The notes under the pieces were generated by a model. The model ran no database searches, was not told the origin of the DNA, and saw nothing but the letters and a program-made list of their open reading frames with translations. This document shows positions 24,061 through 29,809 of a stretch of 29,809 nt of DNA, piece after piece; position 1 is the first letter of the stretch; the number at the start of each line of letters is the position of its first letter. The translations under genes and the position numbers were made by a program. Source of the DNA: an uncultured Collinsella sp. (GTDB taxonomy: Bacteria > Actinomycetota > Coriobacteriia > Coriobacteriales > Coriobacteriaceae); NCBI GenBank assembly GCA_938023905.1, contig CALJCO010000040.1, positions 1 through 29,809 of the forward strand, written 5' to 3'.

Positions 24061-25197
24061 ATGCGTCTGCCCATGAATACCTCGCTTGCCACGCTCAAGC
24101 CCTCCGGTATCCGCCGGATCAACGCGCTCGCCGCCCAGCATCCGGGGTGCATCGCGCTCGCGCTCGGCGAGCCCGATTTTCCCACGCCCGATGTGATTAG
24201 CGCCGAGGTGACCGCCGCACTGGACCGCGGTGACACGCACTATCCGCCGAACAACGGTCGCCCCGCCCTGCGCGAGGCGTTATCTGCCTACATGGGGGAC
24301 GCGGGCCTTGCGTTTTCGGCCGACGAGGTCATCCTGACTGATGGCGCGACCGAGGCCCTGTCGGCAACATTCATGGCTATGCTCAACCCCGGCGACGAGG
24401 TCATTATCCCCACGCCGGCCTTTGGCCTGTACGAAAGCATCGTCGTGGCCAACCACGCCAAGGCGGTCTTTTTGGATACGGAGCCTGCGCAATTCCAGAT
24501 CGATGAGGAAGCGCTGCGCGCTTGCGTTACGCCGGCGACCAAGGCCATCGTCATCTGCTCGCCCAACAATCCTACGGGTTGCATCCTCAATACGGCGTCG
24601 CTCGACGCCGTGGCGCGCGTGGCAGACCAGGCGGGCATCTACGTAGTCTGCGACGACGTATACAACCGCCTCGTCTATGTGGACGGCTACGAGCGCTTCG
24701 CCCAGCGACGCCCGGAGCTGCGCGAGCAGACGGTCGTCATCGAGAGCTTCTCCAAGCCCTGGGCCATGACCGGCTGGCGCCTGGGTTGGCTCGCGGCAGC
24801 GGCACCCGTCATCGCCGAGATCGCAAAAGCTCACCAATACCTAGTATCGAGCGCCGTCTCCTTCGAGATGGACGCCGCAGCCCGAGCCCTGACTGTCGAC
24901 CCAACCCCCATGCTCAAAGTCTACCGAGCCCGCCGCGAACGCGTACTCGCAGCCTTAGACGCCATGGGCCTCGACGTAGTGGAACCGGCAGGCGCCTTCT
25001 ACGCCTTCCCCAGCATCAAACAATTCGGCCTGACAAGCGAAGACTTCTGCATCAAAGCCATCAAAGAGGCCAACGTAGCCCTAGTCCCGGGCGACTGCTT
25101 CGGCACCGAAGGTCATATCCGCCTAAGCTACTGCGTCTCCGACAAAGACCTAGACGAAGGCCTCCACCGCCTGTCCACCTTCGTTTCAACCCTGTAG
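24061..25197 (+). CDS. Class I/II pyridoxal-phosphate aminotransferase
   Basis: A cytosolic PLP enzyme of 378 residues, fold type I. Motifs: GEPDFPTP near the N-terminus, DGATEAL, the TPAFGLYE aromatic stacking segment, CSPNNPTG (167-173), DDVYNRLVY (198-206), and the PLP lysine K232 in ESFSKPWAMTGWRLGW; the C-terminal R contact is in IRLSYC. This is the aspartate/aromatic aminotransferase subgroup (PatA or AspC-like); the exact substrate cannot be told. AAAGGA is about 6 nt before ATG 24061. Oddity: from about codon 254 to the end, codons ending in A jump from roughly 5% to 25% and all lysines become AAA. Confidence 0.92.
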   Translation: MRLPMNTSLATLKPSGIRRINALAAQHPGCIALALGEPDFPTPDVISAEVTAALDRGDTHYPPNNGRPALREALSAYMGDAGLAFSADEVILTDGATEALSATFMAMLNPGDEVIIPTPAFGLYESIVVANHAKAVFLDTEPAQFQIDEEALRACVTPATKAIVICSPNNPTGCILNTASLDAVARVADQAGIYVVCDDVYNRLVYVDGYERFAQRRPELREQTVVIESFSKPWAMTGWRLGWLAAAAPVIAEIAKAHQYLVSSAVSFEMDAAARALTVDPTPMLKVYRARRERVLAALDAMGLDVVEPAGAFYAFPSIKQFGLTSEDFCIKAIKEANVALVPGDCFGTEGHIRLSYCVSDKDLDEGLHRLSTFVSTL

Positions 25198-25224
25198 CCA
25201 TCAGGGACGCAACGCATCAGCCTA

Positions 25225-25483
25225 CCGACATAAGGGTTATGCGTGGGGCGCGTCGCTCAACGGGCGCGAGGATTCGCAGCAAAGTTACCGCAGCTCCGGT
25301 CCGAGGGGCCGGGTTGAGATTTTCGTAGATTCCGCACGAGCCGAAGGCCACTTAATGTGGCCTTCGTGCGAGCCAGGACTTGACCGAGCGAAAATCTCAA
25401 CCCGGCCCCTCGGACCGGAGCGTATGCAGGGTTTGTGTACGAATCCTCGCACCCGTTGACCGACGCCAGGGTCCCCGACATAA
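25225..25483. repeat. 9-bp direct repeats flanking the large palindrome
   Basis: CCGACATAA occurs at 25225-25233 and 25475-25483, on either side of the palindrome (16 and 8 nt away). It could be a target-site duplication. The right copy also contributes the -10 box of rplJ, so chance or function are alternatives. Confidence 0.5.
25250..25466. repeat. Large composite palindrome (about 217 bp)
   Basis: Three nested inverted repeats share one centre. The outer arms 25250-25276 and 25440-25466 match at 25 of 27 positions. The inner arms 25294-25325 and 25389-25420 match at all 32. The centre holds a 10-bp hairpin (25342-25351 with 25357-25366, loop TTAAT). The segments between arms do not match. 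There is no plausible protein: short frames in both directions mirror each other because the arms mirror. No T run follows, so it is not an ordinary terminator. It fills the spacer between the aminotransferase and the rplJ promoter. Confidence 0.9.
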
Positions 25484-25484
25484 T
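25456..25484 (+). promoter_or_regulatory. Promoter of rplJ-rplL
   Basis: TTGACC (25456-25461) and CATAAT (25479-25484) are spaced by 17 nt, each one base from consensus. The start point would be near 25491, directly before the L10 leader. The -35 box lies inside the right outer arm of the palindrome. Confidence 0.75.
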
Positions 25485-25499
25485 ACTTTCGGTTCACGC

Positions 25500-25590
25500 A
25501 CGAATCCGCTGCCAGAGACAGCCGGTGCAAACGGGCATCGCCCGCGAGCTTAATGGGATATCCCGCCAGCCGAGGTGGTCGAGTAGATAT
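25500..25590 (+). ncRNA. L10 leader (ribosomal protein autoregulatory RNA)
   Basis: The 5' leader of rplJ contains GCTGCCAGAGACAGCCGG (from 25508), hairpin CGGGC-ATC-GCCCG (25532-25544), CTTAAT, hairpin GGGATATCCC and CCAGCCGAGGTGG (25566-25578). The AGAGACAG...CCAGCCGAGG pairing around an internal loop is the kink-turn arrangement of the L10(L12)4-binding leader of Gram-positive rplJL operons. A terminator follows, so excess L10-L12 should cause early termination. Confidence 0.82.
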
Positions 25591-25598
25591 GTCTTCTC

Positions 25599-25635
25599 GC
25601 CCCCGTCGCTCATGCAGCGCGGGGGCTTTCTTTTT
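25599..25635 (+). terminator. Attenuator terminator in the rplJ leader
   Basis: Stem GCCCCCG (25599-25605)/CGGGGGC (25620-25626), extended by CGCT/AGCG past a bulged T, is followed by TTTCTTTTT. It lies between the L10 leader and the rplJ ribosome-binding site, as expected for regulated attenuation. Confidence 0.85.
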
Positions 25636-25700
25636 GGACATGCCCCCGTCACGTCCTTGTGGCGGACCGTGCCCGGAAAGAATTCGAGGAGGTGTAATTC

Positions 25701-26222
25701 ATGCCCCAGCAGTACAAAATCGACAAGGTTGCAGAGATCGAGTCCCGTATCGCCGAGAACGCCGGTCTGTTCGTCGTCAACTACAACGGTCTGACGGTTA
25801 AGCAGGCTCAGGAGCTGCGTCATCAGCTTCGCGAGTGCGGCGCCGAGATGAAGGTCTACAAGAACAACCTGGTCAAGATCGCTCTCAAGAACCAGGAGCA
25901 GCCCGAGATCGACGAGATCCTCGCCGGCCCCGTCGCTTATGTGTTCTACGAGACCGAGCCGGTCGAGGCCGCTAAGGCCCTTAAGGACTTCTCTGCTAAG
26001 TCCAAGGGCGTCCTTGAGATCAAGGGCGGTATCTCCGACGGCAAGGCCGTTTCCGCTGATGATGTTAAGGCTATCGCCGAGCTGCCCACCAAGGATCAGC
26101 TTCTCGGCCAGATCGCCGGTCTCATCTCCGGTTTCGCTCGCGACATCGCTGTCTGCGTCAACGGCGTTTCCTCTGGTCTCGCTCGTTCGATCCAGCAGGT
26201 CTCCGAGCAGAAGGCAGCCTAG
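25701..26222 (+). CDS. rplJ: Ribosomal protein uL10
   Basis: uL10 anchors the L7/L12 dimers to the ribosome and, as the L10-L12 complex, binds its own leader. The protein has 173 residues, typical. It begins MPQQYKIDKVAEIESRIAENAGLFVVNYNGLTVKQAQELR, with YKNNLVKIAL and the LAGPVAYVF segment, and ends in the helical L7/L12-binding tail (SGLARSIQQVSEQKAA). GAGGAGG lies 8 nt before the ATG. It is the first gene of rplJL, under its own promoter and leader, since rplKA lies about 22 kb away here. Confidence 0.96.
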   Translation: MPQQYKIDKVAEIESRIAENAGLFVVNYNGLTVKQAQELRHQLRECGAEMKVYKNNLVKIALKNQEQPEIDEILAGPVAYVFYETEPVEAAKALKDFSAKSKGVLEIKGGISDGKAVSADDVKAIAELPTKDQLLGQIAGLISGFARDIAVCVNGVSSGLARSIQQVSEQKAA

Positions 26223-26324
26223 TTGCTGTTTTCACCCGCGGCGGCAACGCCGCACCCCTGGCGCATTCGCGCCGTGTTTTAACTGATCTCCGTGCATCCG
26301 CACGGAAACCGAAAGGACTTAGAA

Positions 26325-26702
26325 ATGGCTAAGCTTACCACCGATGAGATCATCGATGCTCTTAAGGAAATGACCCTTCTCGAGGCTTCCGAGCTCGTCA
26401 AGGCTATCGAGGACACCTTCGGCGTTTCCGCCGCTGCTCCTGCTGCTGTTGTCGCCGCTCCCGCTGCTGGCGCTGCTGAGGCCGAGGAGAAGACCGAGTT
26501 TGACGTCGTGCTCGAGGGCTTCGGCGACAACAAGATCCAGGTCATCAAGGCCGTCCGTGAGCTCACCAACCTTGGCCTGAAGGAGGCCAAGGAGGTCGTC
26601 GAGGGCGCTCCCAAGGCTGTTCTCGAGGGTGCCAAGAAGGAGGACGCCGAGGCTGCCAAGGAGAAGCTCGAGGCTGCTGGCGCTGCTGTCACCCTCAAGT
26701 AA
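26325..26702 (+). CDS. rplL: Ribosomal protein bL12 (L7/L12)
   Basis: This is the multicopy stalk protein that recruits translation GTPases. The protein has 125 residues. An N-terminal dimerisation domain (MAKLTTDEIIDALKEMTLLEASELVKAIEDTFGV) leads to the Ala/Pro hinge (AAAPAAVVAAPAAGAAEAEEK) and the C-terminal domain (FDVVLEGFGDNKIQVIKAVRELTNLGLKEAKEVVEGAPK). ATG 26325 has AAAGGA 7 nt upstream; the longer frame from 26292 has no ribosome-binding site. The rplJ-rplL spacer of about 100 nt holds a hairpin, common in this operon. A strong terminator follows, so galU and rpoB have their own promoters. Confidence 0.97.
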   Translation: MAKLTTDEIIDALKEMTLLEASELVKAIEDTFGVSAAAPAAVVAAPAAGAAEAEEKTEFDVVLEGFGDNKIQVIKAVRELTNLGLKEAKEVVEGAPKAVLEGAKKEDAEAAKEKLEAAGAAVTLK

Positions 26703-26729
26703 TCAGGCTTTCTCGCCAGATTCCTTTGC

Positions 26730-26764
26730 AGACGGGGTTCGCATTGCGAGCCCCGTCTTTTTTG
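26730..26764 (+). terminator. Intrinsic terminator after rplL
   Basis: A 13-bp stem with one G-U pair (26730-26742 with 26746-26758), a 3-nt loop, and a TTTTTTTG tract. Confidence 0.95.
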
Positions 26765-27016
26765 TTTATCGGTCCCTCGGCATCGGTTGCTCAAACTGCC
26801 ATGTTCTGTGATTTGGGTCGTATCGGGTGCCCTGCCGTTGGGCAATAAAATTGCACCATTCGAGCAATAATTTGCGTTGACCTGCTGAAGAATTGTCTCT
26901 GCCTTGTAGCGACATATAGTTCCAGCGGTAAGATGCTTGAGTATCGCAATTTGGTCTGCGGCTGTGTGCCGCACGCATGGGGCGCTTTTGCGCCTGCGAA
27001 AGGATCTTTGAATAAC
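26765..27016 (+). promoter_or_regulatory. Leader region of galU with candidate promoter
   Basis: About 250 nt without a gene. TTGTCT (26893-26898) and TATAGT (26915-26920) with a 16-nt spacer form the best promoter and would give a leader of about 90 nt. A TTGACC at 26877 has no -10 at the right distance. No riboswitch is recognised. Confidence 0.5.
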
Positions 27017-27925
27017 ATGAAGGCAATCATCCCCGCCGCCGGTCTTGGCACGCGTTTTCTGCCTGGCACCAAGTGCACGCCCAAAGAGATGCTGCCGGTG
27101 CTCGACAAGCCCGTCATTCAGTACGTCGTCGAGGAGGCGCTCGAGCCCGAGGAGGTCGACGATGCCATCATCGTTACTTCTCCCGGTAAGCCCGAGCTAC
27201 TGAACTACTTCCAGCCTGATCGCTCGCTCGAGAACCTGCTGCGCGAGCGCGGCAAGAACGCCTATGCCGATGCCGTCGCCCACGCTGGCGGTATGCCGGT
27301 CGACTTCCGTTATCAGTACGAGCCCAAGGGCCTCGGCCATGCTATTCGCTCTGCTGCCGACGCCGTGGCAGGGGAGAACTTCCTGGTTCTTCTGGGCGAC
27401 TACGTTGTGCCTAACCGCGATATCTGCGACAAGATGCTCGCCGTTTCCAAGGAGCACGGTGGCGCTTCGGTTATCGCCGTCGCTGCTTGCTCGCCCGAGG
27501 AAGTCAGCCGCTACGGCGTTATCGCCGGCGAGCGCGTCGGTTCGCTCGAGGGCGCCGAGGGCGTTGCCGATGCCGAGCCGGGCGCTGTCTGGCGCATCGG
27601 CGGTCTGGTCGAGAAGCCCGCTCCCGAGGCGGCTCCGTCCAACCTGTACATCGTCGGTCGCTACCTGCTGAGCCCGCTGGTCATGGACTTGCTGGCAGAT
27701 CAGCAGGCCGGCAAGGGCGGCGAGATCCAGCTCACCGACGCCATGGCCCGTTCGCTCGACCGCGAGGCCATGTACGCCGTCGTCATCGACCCGCTGTCGG
27801 GCTACGACACTGGCACTCCCTCTGGTTGGATGGCCACTAACGCCCTCATGGCTGCAAACGACCCCCGCTTTGCCGATGCCTTCTGGGACGCCATCGACGA
27901 GCGCGGCGGATTGATGCGCAAGTAA
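27017..27925 (+). CDS. galU: UTP-glucose-1-phosphate uridylyltransferase
   Basis: This enzyme makes UDP-glucose from UTP and glucose-1-phosphate for cell-surface polysaccharides and galactose metabolism. It has 302 residues, normal length. It starts MKAIIPAAGLGTRFLPGTKCTPKEMLPVLDKPVIQYVVEEAL with the nucleotide-binding GLGTRFLP loop and the PKEMLP lysine, then YQYEPKGLGHAI, FLVLLGDYV, VEKPAPEAAPSNLYIVGRYLL and GEIQLTDAM. ATG 27017 gives the canonical N-terminus although AAAGGA is 12 nt away; TTG 27008 is an alternative. It lies between rplL and rpoB with its own terminator, an unusual insertion between ribosomal and polymerase genes. Confidence 0.94.
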   Translation: MKAIIPAAGLGTRFLPGTKCTPKEMLPVLDKPVIQYVVEEALEPEEVDDAIIVTSPGKPELLNYFQPDRSLENLLRERGKNAYADAVAHAGGMPVDFRYQYEPKGLGHAIRSAADAVAGENFLVLLGDYVVPNRDICDKMLAVSKEHGGASVIAVAACSPEEVSRYGVIAGERVGSLEGAEGVADAEPGAVWRIGGLVEKPAPEAAPSNLYIVGRYLLSPLVMDLLADQQAGKGGEIQLTDAMARSLDREAMYAVVIDPLSGYDTGTPSGWMATNALMAANDPRFADAFWDAIDERGGLMRK

Positions 27926-27945
27926 GCCTTCGGGCACCGACATTT

Positions 27946-27979
27946 ACGGGCGTGGACCTCGGTTCGCGCCCGTTTTTTA
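27946..27979 (+). terminator. Intrinsic terminator after galU
   Basis: Stem ACGGGCG (27946-27952)/CGCCCGT (27967-27973) followed by TTTTTTAT. Confidence 0.9.
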
Positions 27980-28110
27980 TAAGAGCTGCGATTGCTGCTC
28001 TCTGTTCACAGAAAATATATGAACAGATGTTCGATATACATACATCTACCTGCGTGTTTTCTGTCGAAAAACTTTGCTACTCCAAAAACTCAATCGCGTC
28101 AAGACTTTTC

Positions 28111-28138
28111 TTGCCCAACAGTCGGTACCTGATAAACT
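28111..28138 (+). promoter_or_regulatory. Candidate promoter of rpoB
   Basis: TTGCCC (28111-28116) and TAAACT (28133-28138), 16-nt spacer, lie about 75 nt before the rpoB start in an AT-rich spacer (27980-28200) that holds no gene. Both boxes are only fair matches. Confidence 0.4.
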
Positions 28139-28211
28139 ATTAGGTTGCGATAACTGGCGAAGCCATGCCTCGCCAACCCACCGAGCATTTCCGTGAAGGA
28201 GGAAAAACCTG

Positions 28212-29809
28212 GTGACCTACGCATACACTGCCACTGAGCGCAAGCGCGTCAGCTTCGGGAAAATCCCGGAGGCCATGGAGCTCCCCAACCTTATCTCTGT
28301 TCAAAGGGAATCCTTTGAGCGTTTTAAGGACGAGGGCCTTCGTGAGGCGTTCAAGGAATCCAGCCCCATCCAGAGCCAGAACCATGTTCTCGAGGTTACC
28401 TTCGGCGAGCATCAGTTCGGCGACCCCGCGCACACCGTCGAGGAGTGCCGCGAGAAGGATATGACCTATCAGGCTCCGCTTCTGACCGACGTCCGTCTCA
28501 CCAACAAGGAGACCGGCGAGATCAAGGAGCAGCTCGTCTTCATGGGCGACTTCCCCATGATGACCGATCAGGGCACCTTCATCATCAACGGTACCGAGCG
28601 TATCGTCGTCTCGCAGCTCGTCCGCTCCCCGGGCGTGTACTACAGCTCCGAGATGGATTCGGGCAAGCAGATCTACAAGGCCCAGATCATCCCGTCCCGC
28701 GGTGCCTGGCTTGAGTTTGAGGTCGACAAGCGCGACCAGCTCATGGTCTCCATCGACCGTAAGCGCAAGCAGAGCGCCACGATGTTCCTGCGCGCCCTTG
28801 GCATCGCCGTCACCAACGATGACATCATCGAGCTGCTTGGCAACTCCGATGTGATCAAGCGCACCCTGGAGCGCGACACCGCCCTCACTCGCGAGGACGC
28901 CCTCATCGAGATCTACCGTCGCCTGCGCCCGGGTGAGCCTCCCACCGTGGACGCTTCCCGCAGCCTGCTCGAGGGTCTGCTCTTTAACCCGCAGCGCTAC
29001 GATCTGGCCCGCGTCGGTCGTTACAAGGTCAACAAGAAGCTCAACCTCACCACCGAGGAAGAGGTCACGGTGCTCACCGACGAGGATATCGTCGCTACGC
29101 TGCGCTACCTGCTGTCCCTCGCTGCCGGCGAGCAGGGCTTCAAGGTAGACGACATCGACCACTTTGGCAACCGCCGCATCCGTACCGTCGGCGAGCTCGT
29201 CGCCAACCAGTTCCGTATCGGCATGAGCCGTATGGAGCGCGTCGTCCGTGAGCGCATGAGCTCCCAGGACATCGACGAGATCACCCCGCAGTCGCTCATC
29301 AACATCCGCCCGATCGTGGCCTCCATCAAGGAGTTCTTCGGTTCCTCGCAGCTCTCGCAGTTCATGGACCAGGCGAACCCCCTGACCGGTCTGACCCACA
29401 AGCGCCGTCTGTCCGCGCTCGGCCCTGGTGGTCTTGCCGGCCACAAGTCCGGCTCCAGCCGCCGCACCAACGTGCCGACGGCCGTCCGCGACGTTCACAA
29501 CTCGCACTACAGCCGCATGTGCCCGATCGAGACCCCCGAAGGCCCCAACATCGGCCTGATCGGCTCGCTCGCCCTCTACGCCCGCGTCAACGAGTACGGC
29601 TTCATCGAGGCTCCGTTCCGTCGCGTCGAGAACGGCGTTGCCACCGACCAGATCGACTGGATGACCGCTGACGAGGAAGAGAAGCACGTCATCGCGCCGG
29701 CCAACACGCCGCTCGATCCCAAGACCAACGAGTTCATCACGACCGATGCCGAGGGCAAGATCGTTCGTCCGCACACCGTGATCGCCCGTACCCGCGACTT
29801 CGACGGCTC
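28212..29809 (+). CDS. rpoB: RNA polymerase subunit beta (3' end beyond window)
   Basis: The first 532 residues or so of the beta subunit. A GTG start has AAGGAGG 9 nt upstream and gives MTYAYTATERKRVSFGKIPE. Conserved landmarks: MTDQGTFIINGTERIVVSQLVRSPGVYY, IPSRGAWLEFE, the rifampicin cluster FGSSQLSQFMDQANPLTGLTHKRRLSALGPGGL (about 376-408) and CPIETPEGPNIGLIGSLA. All cluster I residues known for rifampicin contact look wild type. Oddity: between GGL (408) and VRDVH (425-429), where bacteria usually have about 8 residues like TRERAGFE, this protein has 16 unrelated ones (AGHKSGSSRRTNVPTA). The frame stays open on both sides. rpoB is separated from rplJL by galU. Confidence 0.97.
   Translation, partial: MTYAYTATERKRVSFGKIPEAMELPNLISVQRESFERFKDEGLREAFKESSPIQSQNHVLEVTFGEHQFGDPAHTVEECREKDMTYQAPLLTDVRLTNKETGEIKEQLVFMGDFPMMTDQGTFIINGTERIVVSQLVRSPGVYYSSEMDSGKQIYKAQIIPSRGAWLEFEVDKRDQLMVSIDRKRKQSATMFLRALGIAVTNDDIIELLGNSDVIKRTLERDTALTREDALIEIYRRLRPGEPPTVDASRSLLEGLLFNPQRYDLARVGRYKVNKKLNLTTEEEVTVLTDEDIVATLRYLLSLAAGEQGFKVDDIDHFGNRRIRTVGELVANQFRIGMSRMERVVRERMSSQDIDEITPQSLINIRPIVASIKEFFGSSQLSQFMDQANPLTGLTHKRRLSALGPGGLAGHKSGSSRRTNVPTAVRDVHNSHYSRMCPIETPEGPNIGLIGSLALYARVNEYGFIEAPFRRVENGVATDQIDWMTADEEEKHVIAPANTPLDPKTNEFITTDAEGKIVRPHTVIARTRDFDG

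Noticed and set aside
25257..25641. Short open frames in both directions across the large palindrome
   Set aside because: They encode the same peptide stretch on both strands because the arms are inverted repeats. No ribosome-binding site or protein-like content.
26877..26905. TTGACC-based promoter for galU
   Set aside because: No -10 box lies 16-18 nt downstream; TTGTCT/TATAGT fits better.
29436..29483. Frameshift error as cause of the odd RpoB segment
   Set aside because: Both flanks are in the same frame, the insert length is a multiple of three, and shifting the frame locally does not restore RERAGFE. Still listed as a check.
28140..29774. 544-residue open frame opposite rpoB
   Set aside because: Antisense shadow; it spans the rpoB start and promoter region and has no start signal.

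Overview
The window is about 60% GC chromosomal DNA. It looks like a member of the Coriobacteriia, most likely Collinsella or a close relative. This rests on the tuf-rpmG-tRNA(Trp)-secE-nusG-rplK-rplA order, Gram-positive style ribosomal-protein leaders, a LAATG-type wall-sorting signal, and overall codon use. The genus is inferred from style; no database was searched.

Left block (1-3880): the 3' part of tuf with its terminator, then rpmG, tRNA-Trp, secE, nusG, rplK and rplA, all on the + strand. A probable L1 autoregulatory site lies between rplK and rplA, and a strong terminator follows rplA.

Middle block (3890-25200): about 21 kb of housekeeping and accessory genes separates rplKA from rplJL. 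From 3930 to 15892 everything is on the minus strand: a phosphoesterase and a cytosolic ParB-like/BMP fusion protein (overlapping pair), an MscS channel, a wall-anchored 5'-nucleotidase, a three-gene ABC importer (COG2984/4120/1101 type), a WYL regulator, asnS and a PTS IIA(Glc) protein. From 16137 most genes are on the + strand: an esterase, a small unknown protein, a FeoA-FeoB fusion, a SotB-like exporter, a GH13 glycosidase, a deoxyinosine glycosylase and an aminotransferase, with one unknown gene on the minus strand. Three copies of a hairpin repeat with an identical 9-nt loop lie at or within 9 nt of the stop codons of three minus-strand genes.

Right block (25200-29809): a palindrome of about 217 bp, then the rplJ promoter, an L10-leader RNA with an attenuator terminator, rplJ, rplL, galU and the 5' third of rpoB (runs off the window).

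Most noteworthy: the fork-loop-2 segment of RpoB, just after the rifampicin cluster, is replaced by a longer unrelated sequence; the large palindrome abuts the rplJ promoter; the hairpin repeat family resembles REPINs; the ParB-like/BMP fusion is encoded with a phosphoesterase; and codon use changes abruptly inside the aminotransferase gene. No CRISPR array, prophage, rRNA operon or complete insertion sequence was seen.
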